Assembly (NCBI GenBank): GCA_019359235.1
Contig: JAHHHT010000025.1
Coordinates: forward strand, 58,414-122,413
Reading direction: 5' to 3'
Origin: Oscillatoria princeps RMCB-10
GTDB taxonomy: Bacteria; Cyanobacteriota; Cyanobacteriia; Cyanobacteriales; Oscillatoriaceae
DNA: 64,000 nucleotides
Positions 8,663-16,557 of this stretch are shown piece by piece. Positions within the stretch are counted from its first letter, which is position 1, and each line of letters begins with the position of its first letter. Under the pieces are notes generated by a model. The model searched no databases. It worked only from the letters and a program-made list of their open reading frames with translations, and was not told where the DNA came from. The translations under genes were made by a program, and so were the position numbers.

Positions 8663-9532
8663 TTATGGCGTTACCGTGTATTCCGTGTAAAGGACTTGAC
8701 AGTCTGGGCGGCGATTCAGGTACGCCAGCAAGTCGTTCAGGTGGTCTTTCTTCAGTTGCAAAGGGGGCTGAGTCCCTTGTGGCAGCCAGTCGAGGGGTGG
8801 CGATTCCTTGGCGATCAGGGCAACAATCTCCTCCTTACCCGCCATACCGGATATTGTCAGCAATTTTTGCCGCGACTTCTCTTGCGGCAAAGTTGCCACT
8901 CCCGCCGGCTGGTGGGGCTGCGGGGCCAAAAATGAGGGGCACAAGCACCACAACTTCCCCGACGTTCCTTTTTCCAGCAGCAGCAAGTAACCGCCACTTT
9001 CCAGATTCACCTCAAAGCGAATCTGGCTCCCCAGAGGGACGTATTGTGGGTACTGACTCGGCGTTGTCCACATATCCAGGGTTGGCCCCCGCTGAACCAG
9101 CACCGGCCCCATTTTTTCAGTGGGCGTGGCTTTGTCCTTTAATTGCTCCCAGAGTTGGTCGGGAGTGCGTTCCGGTGGCGGTTCGACTAGACCTTGCTCC
9201 TTCGCCCATTCGGGAAATTTGACCTCGCGCAGCCACCGCTTGGCATTTTTCCAGCGATCTTTAGGGTTCTCGGTAGGCGGACATCCCGCCGCCTCAAGCT
9301 TGTCGCAAATCGCACTCAACTGCTGCCGGAAAATCCGTGAAGCATCTCCGTTTTTGGTTCCTTCTATCAACTTTGTCTCGAATGTACTGGCCAACTGTTC
9401 GCCGAGCACACCGGCATTATCTTGGAGAAACCGTTTCTCAAATATAAGTAGGTTCTTTCCCGTGAAGCCAAAGTGCGTGGCCATTGCTTCCAGGAACTGT
9501 CCCTCATACTCCTCATAGCTGGGTAAAGTCAT
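8663..9532 (-). CDS. DUF4384 domain protein, partner of the CHAT gene
   Basis: A 289-residue protein without signal peptide or membrane segment. The N-terminal ~110 residues are helical, rich in aromatic and charged residues (YEEYEGQFLEAMATHFGF, then a WKNAKRWLREVKFPEW stretch), and I do not recognise them. Residues ~160-245 fit DUF4384: VPLGSQIRFEVNLESGGYLL, then SGKLWCLCPSFLAP and GKEEIVALIAKE. DUF4384 often accompanies or is fused to caspase-like (CHAT or C14) proteins and protein kinases, probably as a beta-sandwich adaptor. It is first in the operon, 32 bp before the CHAT-TPR gene. Function in cell death or stress response is inference. Confidence 0.75.
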   Translation of the reverse strand: MTLPSYEEYEGQFLEAMATHFGFTGKNLLIFEKRFLQDNAGVLGEQLASTFETKLIEGTKNGDASRIFRQQLSAICDKLEAAGCPPTENPKDRWKNAKRWLREVKFPEWAKEQGLVEPPPERTPDQLWEQLKDKATPTEKMGPVLVQRGPTLDMWTTPSQYPQYVPLGSQIRFEVNLESGGYLLLLEKGTSGKLWCLCPSFLAPQPHQPAGVATLPQEKSRQKLLTISGMAGKEEIVALIAKESPPLDWLPQGTQPPLQLKKDHLNDLLAYLNRRPDCQVLYTEYTVTP

Positions 9533-9595
9533 ACTTTCTACTTTCGCTTGGCACTTTTACCTTATCATCGCCAACCGGAGTTCGTCAAGCCCCCA

Positions 9596-9622
9596 TCTAC
9601 GTCGATCTACATAATTCTACAT
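9596..9622. promoter_or_regulatory. 10-bp phased TCTAC repeats in a divergent promoter region
   Basis: TCTAC occurs at 9596, 9606 and 9616, one helical turn apart, with a further copy at 9660. The core TCTACATAATTCTACAT (9606-9622) is nearly repeated at 10060-10076, before the next operon. It lies between the DUF4384-CHAT operon and the small gene at 9756, so it may be a regulator-binding array or a short tandem repeat. Confidence 0.35.
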
Positions 9623-9755
9623 CAATCTCCTTTTTGCCTCCGACATGTCTCGACTTGGATCTACATTTTTCGCTTCTCATATCCAGGAAACTAAGGCAGA
9701 GTGGATTTAAGCACGGGAATCAAGCCCCTCTTATTATAACCCAGGAGAAAAAAAG

Positions 9756-9992
9756 ATGATCGCCCATTTTCAAACAGCAGCCCTAACCACAGATGACCGG
9801 CTCTCTGCTAAGATTCAGCAAAACCTAGAATTGGCCCCACCGGCAATGCAGCAAGCCTGCGCCAATCCAGAAGTCTGCCAAATGGTCATAACCGAAATGC
9901 GGTTAGGCGAAGTAGATATTTACCACGCCATCTGGCGGGTTTTGCACCGGCACGCCCCAGAATCACTTGCCCCATCGGTTTGGTTTGGTTGA
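9756..9992 (+). CDS. Small hypothetical protein (78 aa)
   Basis: An ATG with a good ribosome-binding sequence (CCAGGAGAAA, 7-9 bases upstream) starts a 78-residue acidic, soluble protein. It has no transmembrane segment and no motif I can name. Two helices seem likely, around LSAKIQQNLELAPPAMQQAC and ITEMRLGEVDIYHAIWRVL. Codon use looks like that of neighbouring genes, and the shadow frames are poorer. It may be a small adaptor or regulator. It is followed after ~150 bp by the dehydrogenase-like gene. Confidence 0.6.
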   Translation: MIAHFQTAALTTDDRLSAKIQQNLELAPPAMQQACANPEVCQMVITEMRLGEVDIYHAIWRVLHRHAPESLAPSVWFG

Positions 9993-10002
9993 TTCTGTTT
10001 TC

Positions 10003-10028
10003 AACGTAGAGGCGCGATCCGCGCCTCT
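10003..10028. repeat. GTAGAGGCGCG hairpin repeat
   Basis: AGAGGCGCG and CGCGCCTCT pair across a three-base centre, just after the stop of the small gene. It belongs with the GTAGAGACGCGATT-type family whose relative at 45413 lies inside the hybrid kinase gene. It could also terminate the 9756 transcript. Confidence 0.5.
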
Positions 10029-10059
10029 GAAATCAGCCAGCTTCAAGCTTTTTGTCCGC

Positions 10060-10076
10060 TCTACATTATTCGACAT
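10060..10076. promoter_or_regulatory. TCTACATTATTCGACAT motif upstream of the dehydrogenase-like gene
   Basis: It matches the 9606-9622 motif at 15 of 17 positions, again with 10-bp internal periodicity, and lies ~70 bp before the ATG at 10145. A shared operator is possible but untested. Confidence 0.3.
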
Positions 10077-10144
10077 AATTCGCTTTACAACCTCGCTCTC
10101 ACTGCGCTAGAAACGAGAAGAGTACCGCACAAGCTCAAAAAATC

Positions 10145-11528
10145 ATGGTCAAAAAATTCGTCCTCTATGGAGCCACCGGCGATCTGAGCGCCCGCCAGAT
10201 TATGCCTGGATTATATCAGCTCTGGTGCGCCGGTCAACTTCCCCCAGACTTCCAGATTGTAGCCCTGGGGCTTGAGGAGTGGTCAACAGAGACTTACCGC
10301 ACCAAAATCCTCGATTCCATGAAAGCCAAAAAAACTGCCCCAGAAAGCAGCGCTCGTGATTGGGACAAATTTGCCCAGCACATTGTTTACATCCCGTTTA
10401 ATTTGGAGGCTAATGATGAGTTACCGGCAGTTGCGTGATATAATTGGACAGGAACCAACAGTTTTTTACCTGTCCCTTCCACCCAAATCATACCCCAGCG
10501 CACTCAAAGGGCTGGCAGCAGCCGGATTGCTGGAAAGCCCTAACAATATGGCAGTTGTCGAGAAACCGATCGCCCCGACACTGCCAGAAGGGCAAGCCTT
10601 GCAGGAACTCCTCCGGCGAACAGGCAAAGAAAATCGGGTAGAATTAGTCGAGCATTTCAATCTCAAAGAAAGTTTCGCCAATCTGCTTGCATTTCGGCAC
10701 AACACCCCCTTTGAACCGCTGTTAAGCCGGCGGTTTGTCTCCGAAATCCGCATCTGCGCCCTGGAAAAAATCCCCGTAGGCAAAGAACGGGCTAGTTTCT
10801 TCGAGTCTGTGGGTGGATGCCTAAAAGACATGCACAGCCACCTTATCTTGTCAATGCTGCTTCCAATAATCATGGAACTGCCGGCATCCCTGGATATTCA
10901 AGAAGTGAGAAAGCAGAAAGAGATCGTCGCGCTATCCCTGCGGGTAACAGACGCCCAGAAAGCGGTGTGGGGGCAATACAGCGGGTATCGGGAAGAGTGC
11001 GGAAACCCCAATTCCAAGACGCCAACTCTAGCCGCCTTTACCCTAGAGTCCACCTTGCCGCGATGGAAAGGAGTCCCCCTTAAAATTATCACCGGCAAAG
11101 CATTGCCAGACAAGCACACCGGTGTCGAAATAGTGTTCAAACAGCGAACGGGCGTGCGGGAATTATTTCCCTCAGCCACCCAGCCAGCCCGCTTAGTGTT
11201 TCGCCACCACCCCAACGAAGGCATCTGTTTCTATTTTAACGTGAAACAGCCCGGTTCAGGCATACAACTTGAGCCGGTGAAGATGGAATTCACCTATCAA
11301 AGTGCCTTCCATCAACTCAACCAACCCGCCTACGTCAAATTGCTGTCGGATATCTTACTTGCAGGAGATAAAACCAGCTTTTCTGGCGCAGTAGAAGCCA
11401 TTCAAGCCTTGCGAGTGGCAGAGATTCTGGAAGCGGGGCGGGAGTCTTCTCCAATCAGCTACCAGATGGGCACCTTCCCGGTACAAGCCAAAGACTGGCT
11501 GCCGGTAGAGGCGCGGGGATGGCTGTAG
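10145..11528 (+). pseudogene. Glucose-6-phosphate dehydrogenase-like gene, frameshifted
   Basis: The first frame (10145-10438) carries a Rossmann start, VLYGATGDLSARQIMPGLY, the G-x-x-G-D-L motif of G6PDH. The second frame (to 11528) continues the family: TVFYLSLPPKSY, VVEKPIAP (family EKPFG), LVEHFNLKES (family IDHYLGKE), FEPLLSRRFVSEIRI and DMHSHLILSMLLPIIMELP. The join lies at 10421-10431, where one extra base near CCGGCAG moves translation from frame 2 to frame 3; removing one G restores an unbroken protein of about 460 residues. Even repaired, the active-site motif is divergent (Glu-His-Phe for Asp-His-Tyr), so it looks like a non-canonical paralogue and not the main zwf. It could be a real pseudogene or a single-base sequence error. 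Confidence 0.7.
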
Positions 11529-11584
11529 CCGGCGATAGCTAATAAGCTATGGCGCATTGAATTTGCACTACCCATCTCTATTCT

Positions 11585-11611
11585 CTCGTTCCCAGCTCAA
11601 GCTGGGAACGA
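11585..11611. repeat. CGTTCCCAG hairpin repeat
   Basis: TCGTTCCCAGCT and AGCTGGGAACGA are perfect arms around a short centre. Same family as the first hairpin at 4821. It sits between the dehydrogenase-like gene and the convergent toxin-antitoxin operon. Confidence 0.7.
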
Positions 11612-11800
11612 TTAGTTTATCATACCACATCTTACACGACAAGCGCCTTTGAGGGGAAAATTTTCCCCACCGGCTTTACCGGCGCTCGCTTGGCTGCTGC
11701 CGGTGAGTGAGGAGTGGCGAGCGCTTTTTTTTGGATGCCGGTGGCGCGTCGCCCTCCCAGTTTTATTGGCGCGAGAGAAGAGACACCCGCTTTCTACAGT

Positions 11801-12064
11801 CTAATCGCCATAATGAGTTTTAGCTCTGATTACAAAAACAACCCCATCATCTTCAAAAATCTCATAGACAAGGCGGTCTTTCCGGTTGAGCCGGTAGGAA
11901 TATAAACCGCTCAACTTGCCTTGCAGTGGCTTACCAACGTAAGGGTTAACCGCCAGAACCTCTTGCAAAATTAGCTGGAGTTTCGTCTTTTGGGCCGGTG
12001 CGAGTTGAGCGATATCTTTCTGCGCTTGTTTGGGAAAAAAGAATCTGATAGGCCATAAACTCAC
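11801..12064 (-). CDS. RelE/ParE-type toxin of a type II toxin-antitoxin pair
   Basis: An 87-residue basic protein with the small alpha-beta fold pattern of RelE-superfamily toxins: FFFPKQAQKDIAQLAPAQK at the N-terminus, GKPLQGKLSGLYSYRLN in the middle and RLVYEIFEDDGVVFVIRA at the end. Members cleave ribosome-bound mRNA or, in the ParE branch, poison gyrase; the ending is closer to the mRNA-interferase type. It starts with GTG, and that codon overlaps the antitoxin stop by four bases (GTGA), so the two are translationally coupled. The antitoxin is encoded first, the usual order. Confidence 0.85.
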   Translation of the reverse strand: MSLWPIRFFFPKQAQKDIAQLAPAQKTKLQLILQEVLAVNPYVGKPLQGKLSGLYSYRLNRKDRLVYEIFEDDGVVFVIRAKTHYGD

Positions 12065-12312
12065 CCAAACACTTGAGCCATCGTTAAGGCTTCTCCATTC
12101 TTGTATTGGGCGCGGGCCTCTTTAATATCTGAGAGCAAGTTAGGGTCTTGGAGCAACTCGGCAGTCTCACCCCAAGCATCAAACTCTTCTTGGCTAATTA
12201 AGATGAAGCTTTTATTTCCCTTAACAATGACAACACCGCCAGTTTCTGTCTCGGCGCGCTCAAACACTTCATCGAAGTTATTTTTTGCGTAGTCTGCTGT
12301 AACGTGATACAT
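12061..12312 (-). CDS. Phd/YefM-type antitoxin
   Basis: An 83-residue acidic protein. The N-terminal half follows the Phd/YefM DNA-binding fold (MYHVTADYAKNNFDEVFERA, then VVIVKGNKSFILISQEEFDAW). The C-terminal half is charged and probably unstructured until it binds the toxin. Such antitoxins neutralise the toxin and repress their own promoter, with the toxin as corepressor. ATG start with GGAGGG about 8 bases upstream. A TATAAT box lies 30 bp upstream on the same strand. Confidence 0.87.
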   Translation of the reverse strand: MYHVTADYAKNNFDEVFERAETETGGVVIVKGNKSFILISQEEFDAWGETAELLQDPNLLSDIKEARAQYKNGEALTMAQVFG

Positions 12313-12341
12313 TCTTGGCCCTCCGGCTACACTGACTCTAT

Positions 12342-12347
12342 ATTATA
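12342..12347 (-). promoter_or_regulatory. -10 box of the toxin-antitoxin operon
   Basis: A perfect TATAAT on the minus strand, 30 bp before the antitoxin ATG, inside the partly palindromic AT-rich stretch TCATATGCTATAATATAG. The -35 region is weak, as expected if the antitoxin or another factor regulates it. Confidence 0.45.
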
Positions 12348-12444
12348 GCATATGATTTATCAGGGAACAGACAAAGAAAAGCGACCGCCTCTCCTCAATG
12401 CCGGTCGCGCCACTGTCCTCCTCCGGCAATCGCGCCGGTGCGAC

Positions 12445-12472
12445 GTAGCACAGGCGTCTCGCCTGTCCCTAC
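12445..12472. repeat. GACAGGCG-CGCCTGTC hairpin repeat, copy 1
   Basis: GTAGCACAGGCG and CGCCTGTCCCTAC flank a short centre. Relatives are at 42317, 43405, 44171 and 54651; two of them lie inside a coding sequence. Confidence 0.65.
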
Positions 12473-12577
12473 AATCAAAAATTGGGGTTCCCATCTGGTG
12501 CAATCTCTCAGCAAACGTGCTATATTAGAAGACAGGCAGAAAAGCCCTTTAACGAGCGTAAATCGGGAGACAAAACC

Positions 12578-12835
12578 GTGCAAAAAGACGTATCTGTTGA
12601 AGAATTGGCCCAAATATTGCAGCAGGATGATGACTGGCTAGCAGAGCATTATCAAGAGCTGACAGAGAAGTACCCGGGTCAAATCGTAGCCATTGATAAA
12701 GGCGAAATAGTCGCCGTAGGAGATGAGGAAGTAGAGCTGTACTGTTCTTCCAGCCGGCAACAGGGACATTTGGTGGGCCCGCTGCTCCTGGAAGTGCCTA
12801 GCCCAAATCCTAATGTGCATGGATTCCTTTTATAG
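12578..12835 (+). CDS. DUF5678 domain protein
   Basis: GTG at 12578 (after CGGGAGACAAAACC, a ribosome-binding sequence ~8-12 bases upstream) gives 85 residues. A longer TTG-started frame reads through repeat sequence and is unlikely. The core DDDWLAEHYQELTEKYPGQ followed by IVAIDKGEIVAVGDE is the DUF5678 signature. The family is small, soluble and uncharacterised, and is often found just upstream of a retropepsin-like gene, as here. The stop overlaps or nearly touches the next start, suggesting a two-gene operon. Confidence 0.75.
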   Translation: MQKDVSVEELAQILQQDDDWLAEHYQELTEKYPGQIVAIDKGEIVAVGDEEVELYCSSSRQQGHLVGPLLLEVPSPNPNVHGFLL

Positions 12836-12848
12836 TGCAGCTACTGTT

Positions 12849-13349
12849 ATGACACTTATCCGATTCCCCTATAAACCGCTACAGGGACTTTGGCAGCCGG
12901 TGATTCCAATTGGCGTGAAGCTAGAACCGGGCTGGAAGCGAATTGATGTTTATGTCGATTCAGGGGCGACTTACACTGTCATCCAAGGCAGGATTGCTGA
13001 TGACGCTGGGTTCAACTACCGGACAGGTCAGCGGATTAGTCTGGAAGTGGGCACCGGCAATTTAATGGTGGTTTATTTGCACGAACTGGAAGTGCAACTG
13101 GGTTCAGAGAGATTCACCTGTCCGGTGGGGTTCTCTGACCAGTTGGGGGTGAAGTTTAACGTTCTGGGAAAAATCGGTTTCTTTGACCGGTTCAAGATTT
13201 GCTTTCACCAATCTCAGAGAAGCCTCACTTTTGAAACAAACGAGTGCCCCTCGCCCCCCATCTTACCCAACAATAGCGAGCGCACTCTAAAAACATCCCA
13301 AAGATACCGGCTAGAAAAAAGCCCGCGAAGGCGGGCTTTGTCTGTATAG
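12849..13349 (+). CDS. Retropepsin-like (clan AA) aspartic protease
   Basis: The key motif is VYVDSGATYTVI near residue 30, the D-S/T-G-A active-site loop of single-lobe aspartic proteases. FNVLGKIGFFDRFKICF later fits the hydrophobic-hydrophobic-Gly element of the retropepsin fold. ATG at 12849 is my choice; ATGs at 12813 and 12819 would overlap the DUF5678 gene by 23 or 17 bp and cannot be excluded. The enzyme would act as a dimer. The last ~13 codons (KSPRRRALSV-stop) are encoded by a dispersed hairpin repeat, so the native C-terminus was probably altered. Substrate unknown. Confidence 0.75.
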   Translation: MTLIRFPYKPLQGLWQPVIPIGVKLEPGWKRIDVYVDSGATYTVIQGRIADDAGFNYRTGQRISLEVGTGNLMVVYLHELEVQLGSERFTCPVGFSDQLGVKFNVLGKIGFFDRFKICFHQSQRSLTFETNECPSPPILPNNSERTLKTSQRYRLEKSPRRRALSV

Positions 13350-13370
13350 CTGCGATTTCAATCGCCAGGC
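13313..13370. repeat. GCCCGC-GAAG-GCGGGC element overlapping a gene end
   Basis: Reverse-complement relative of 2929-2983: hairpin AAAGCCCGC / GCGGGCTTT with loop GAAG, then a GCGATTTCAATCGC palindrome. It provides the final codons and the TAG stop of the retropepsin-like gene. It may also act as a terminator. Confidence 0.65.
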
Positions 13371-13459
13371 TCTAAATTCCCCCGGTATAAATATCCCCGA
13401 TCTCAATCGCCTGGGGCTCAATGATCGGCACTATAATTTTCCAATCAAAAGCTCCCCAC

Positions 13460-14674
13460 CTACCCTCCTATAGGGCTGGAAATTCTATTCCAAGCTTCGA
13501 TAACCGACCGCATCCCTTCAGGCAGCCGGTCTTGAATGATATCGGCGTAGCGAGTCGTACCGGCTCGGCTGGTGAGCGTCACCGTGATATAATCAGCAGA
13601 ACCGCGAGCCGGCGGGTAATACAAACCATCAAACCGCTGGAAATCCGCCCGCTCTAACAGCCGCTGAAACTCTCGCACCTCTTGCTGAGAAAGCCGGCGA
13701 ATCTCGGTTCCGTTCGTCGGTCTGCCATCGGCATTCAGCGCAATCCGAATCACCCGCCCGTCGTTGATCAGAATAGTCTCATAAGTCAAACCGGCAAACC
13801 CACCACTCGCATTCGCCCGAAAAATCGTCTCTCTGTCCAAAGGAGGCGGCAACTCACCGGCAGCAATCCGAATCGGTTTAACAGTACCGCCACTATCAGG
13901 CAAGCCGCCTGACTGATTCAGCTTCACCACAGATCCCGTTTCGTTGGTGTGATAAACCCAGCGTTGCTGTGCGTTTCCCCCTTGTGCGATCGCCGCCGTC
14001 ACCAGCCAGCCTGGTACAATCGCCTGAGTGCAGAACACTCCGGGGCTGGAGATGCCCAGACAGCCATTTGGCCACTGCCGCCGTTCCGCCCTCACAATCC
14101 GCACCGCATCCGCCGGCACCTGCAACCGCCCCGACAAGTCCACCTTCACGGCGTCAGCCACACACTTGGACACGGAAGCCTCAGAGTCAGGGACATTGGC
14201 CAAGCGCACATTCCTGCCGGTGGCATCAGTGTGATAAGTCCACTCTTGGGACCCGTCAGACACCACAACCCGCCAGCCTTCGGTGAGCGCTTGAGCGCAG
14301 AGCTCCTCCGGTCGGGGCGCACCCAAGCAGCGGTCGGGCCAAGTCTGCGGCTCTGCCTCCGCAATCCGCAGGTTGGCGAGAGGAATTCCCTGCCGGCGCG
14401 ACACATCCTGGCGAACGGCGAGAGCGATCGGGCGGGGTAAGCGACTCGCTCGTTGCGAGTTCTGGCTGAGCGTTGGGTGGGCGGTTTGTGGCATTAAGGG
14501 AGCCGCCGCACCGGCCACACCGGCACCCGCACACAGAATGCCGGTTAGCGCCACGGCGCAGACAAGCCCGGTACGGCAGCCGGTTTTAGGAAAGCTAACT
14601 CCCGGAAACGGTTGCGGTTCCGCCATTGCTGCGGAAGCCCCAAACCCAGACTTTTCCGTATGAAAGAATTTCAT
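13460..14674 (-). CDS. Secreted protein with duplicated Cys module
   Basis: A 404-residue protein with a signal-like hydrophobic stretch near residues 33-58 (VCAVALTGILCAGAGVAGA). Two copies of a ~90-residue module follow, each containing a Trp-Pro-x-x-C-L-G turn (TWPDRCLGAPRPEELCAQAL, QWPNGCLGISSPGVFCTQAI), a GW strand and a W-x-Y-H-T strand (WTYHTDATGRNVRL, WVYHTNETGSVVKL). Two cysteines per module may form a disulphide. The last ~110 residues are a separate domain, starting around RETIFRANASGGFAGLTYET, that I cannot name. Start ATG has GGAGAGGG upstream. A one-module paralogue is encoded ~490 bp upstream at 15162-15629. Extracytoplasmic location is likely, function unknown. Confidence 0.7.
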   Translation of the reverse strand: MKFFHTEKSGFGASAAMAEPQPFPGVSFPKTGCRTGLVCAVALTGILCAGAGVAGAAAPLMPQTAHPTLSQNSQRASRLPRPIALAVRQDVSRRQGIPLANLRIAEAEPQTWPDRCLGAPRPEELCAQALTEGWRVVVSDGSQEWTYHTDATGRNVRLANVPDSEASVSKCVADAVKVDLSGRLQVPADAVRIVRAERRQWPNGCLGISSPGVFCTQAIVPGWLVTAAIAQGGNAQQRWVYHTNETGSVVKLNQSGGLPDSGGTVKPIRIAAGELPPPLDRETIFRANASGGFAGLTYETILINDGRVIRIALNADGRPTNGTEIRRLSQQEVREFQRLLERADFQRFDGLYYPPARGSADYITVTLTSRAGTTRYADIIQDRLPEGMRSVIEAWNRISSPIGG

Positions 14675-15161
14675 ATAACCCTCTCCTTCACTTATCTTTA
14701 CAGTGAGAGTTCAGAAGTCAGGAGACATTCTGACTTCTTCTTATTCACATAGCTGCAGTCTGAATTCTGGCTCGCGAACTGTTTGCCAGCCCGATAAAAA
14801 AAAGTGATTCCCCGTAAATTAGTCAATTTTCCATAAATGGTAATGCCGGCACCCCAACCGCTCACAGTTTCCACGAGCACTAAAAGTAGGACGGCTGCAG
14901 GATGCCGGTAAGTTCCGCAGGTTCGTGCCAGAGCGGCACTGCTTTCAAAGTGCGACAAGCTCGGCGAGAGCGTATTTTCACGGAGGGACTCAACCGGCGA
15001 TTTTGGAAAGCTTCACCCGGCGGCTCCACCAGCTAGGGCGATCGCACCTGTCACAAAAGTAGGGTGCGTCTCCCTTGGGGAGACGCACCCTACCAACCCC
15101 AGTAACTTGTCCGCACCGGCCATAAGATAAAGTAATCAACCGTAATATATATCGCTTTCGA
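14675..15161. other. Intergenic spacer between the two secreted paralogues
   Basis: No convincing gene. It holds an AGAAGTCAGGAG / TCTGACTTCT inverted repeat near 14712-14740, a purine/pyrimidine-skewed stretch, and the palindromic repeat at 15059-15093. Confidence 0.5.
15059..15093. repeat. GTAGGGTGCGTC inverted repeat, copy 3
   Basis: A 35-bp near-perfect palindrome, GTAGGGTGCGTCTCCC / GGGAGACGCACCCTAC. It lies about 70 bp after the stop of the 15162 gene and could serve as its terminator. Confidence 0.75.
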
Positions 15162-15629
15162 TTACGGCAACCGACTGGCAAGTACGCCAATGTCGGGCGC
15201 AACGGCGTTCTCATGCAACTTGACCACAGATCCGGATGCATTCGTGCGGTACACCCAGCGCCTGCGCTGGGAAGCAACCACCACCTCCCAACCGGCAACT
15301 TGCTTTGGCGTGCAGTTTCCGCCGGTTTGTCCGAGTTCCAGACAGTCATCTTGCCAAGTGCGGGGTTCAGCACTGACGATGTGCAGTGCCGGTGACGGCA
15401 ACTGCGCTCGCGCTGCGGCGTCGTACAAAACCGCGCTGGCAACAGATACTGAAAAGTTGGCACTCACTTGGACAGTCTCTGAGGAATAGCCGGTGGTATT
15501 CGGAAGTGCCGAACCGACACTGAAGTATAAAATCGCCGTCAGCGCTACAGCCAGGAAAAATGGATTCGGCTGGTTAGCGGTTCGATCTGAGGTAATTTCG
15601 GGAGAGCAATAAGGAGCGATGTCTTTCAT
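15162..15629 (-). CDS. Secreted single-module paralogue of the 13460 protein
   Basis: A 155-residue protein with a hydrophobic export segment (residues ~24-42, FFLAVALTAILYFSVGSA). It carries one copy of the module found twice in its neighbour: LHIVSAEPRTWQDDCLELG, a second Cys in GGNCTPKQVAGWEVVV, and RRRWVYRTNASGSVVKLHE. The shared order (export signal, Cys pair, Gly-Trp strand, W-x-Y-x-T-N) shows duplication. AGAGG sits ~8 bases before the ATG. The long upstream spacer probably contains its promoter. Function unknown. Confidence 0.7.
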   Translation of the reverse strand: MKDIAPYCSPEITSDRTANQPNPFFLAVALTAILYFSVGSALPNTTGYSSETVQVSANFSVSVASAVLYDAAARAQLPSPALHIVSAEPRTWQDDCLELGQTGGNCTPKQVAGWEVVVASQRRRWVYRTNASGSVVKLHENAVAPDIGVLASRLP

Positions 15630-15851
15630 GGCCAGCCTCTTGAATCGGTACTATCAAATGAGAGCGCAATCATTCCAATCAGCTGCACCCTAATGTTCAG
15701 AGGCTCCGGAACACATTAAAAATTATGCGCCAGGGTCATGTGCGGTTAGTACAATGTATATCGTTCGCGATCTGTAGGGGCCTTTTAAACCAAAATGTCT
15801 GCGGTCAGCCAAGATCATTTATAGCACTTTTCACTTGAGGAGTGCGCTTCG

Positions 15852-15922
15852 ATCCCCCCAACCCCCCTTAAAAAGGGGGGCTAGCTTCTTCCCCCCCTTT
15901 TTAAGGGGGGGTAAGGGGGGGA
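15852..15922. repeat. GATCCCCCC / GGGGGGATC palindromic repeat
   Basis: Nested inverted repeats: GATCCCCCCAACCCCCCTTA at the left, GGGGGGGTAAGGGGGGGATC at the right, and an inner CCCCCCTTAAAAAGGGGGG hairpin, repeated inverted, around a CTAGCTTCTT centre. The structure is typical of short non-autonomous elements in filamentous cyanobacteria. Confidence 0.7.
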
Positions 15923-16381
15923 TCAATATCTGTACCTCACTCAGTTGCAATCTGCTATATAAACCCGCCCCAACTTCTCCAGAAACATAATATTAGATTA
16001 GACGCTTGCACCCCGACCCCTGGTTCCGCAAGCCGTGTTTCAGTTCTTTCAGTTCTCGGACTTGAGTGACCCATAATGCAATTCTTCTCTTTTAGCGGCG
16101 ATTTTCAAAGCCGGAAAATACCGAATCGCCGCCTCAACTAGGGGGTTCGGTATTACGAATTGTTAAGAACGTGATCTTTAAGTAATTAAACGGTACAAAC
16201 TGGGGATGAAAAAAAGAGCGGTTACCAGGCGTAACGCGGGACAGTCTTGCAGAGCGCCAGTGGCGCGTCTCCCTGTCCCGGATGAGCGTGGCCAGCCACA
16301 GATTGGACTCGCTCGTTTGTTAATTTACAATTCTTCACAGTTGGCAGCTCCCAACCCGGACAGCACCGGCTCGTGAGAGAC

Positions 16382-16469
16382 TGTTTATATGTTCAGGCCG
16401 GCAGGGGGTGAGAAACCGGGTTTCTTTTAGAAACCCAGTTTCTGGCTTCTTCACTTTTCTTTACAAACA
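16382..16469. mobile_element. MITE-like element carrying the GAAACCGGGTTTC palindrome
   Basis: Inverted ends TGTTTATA (left) and TTTACAAACA (right) enclose GGCAGGGGGTGAGAAACCGG and an imperfect GAAACCGGGTTTC / GAAACCCAGTTTC pair. The element at 49639-49752 shares both ends, the GGCAGGGGGTGAG block and the TTCACTTTTCTTT block. No transposase is present, so it would be non-autonomous. Confidence 0.55.
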
Positions 16470-16557
16470 CTCTCTAAAGCAGGCCGGTGGGATAGAGCAA
16501 AAGGCTTGTCAATCCCACCGGCAGCCGTCACCTGACGCCAACTCGGGCTTTTCCAGA

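Larger units (their letters stand above)
15630..16557. other. Long repeat-filled spacer
   Basis: Over 900 bp without a convincing gene. It holds the promoter region of the 15162 gene, a large G/C-tract palindrome at 15852-15922, a GCGCCAGTGGCGCG palindrome near 16257, and a MITE-like element at 16382-16469. Confidence 0.6.
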
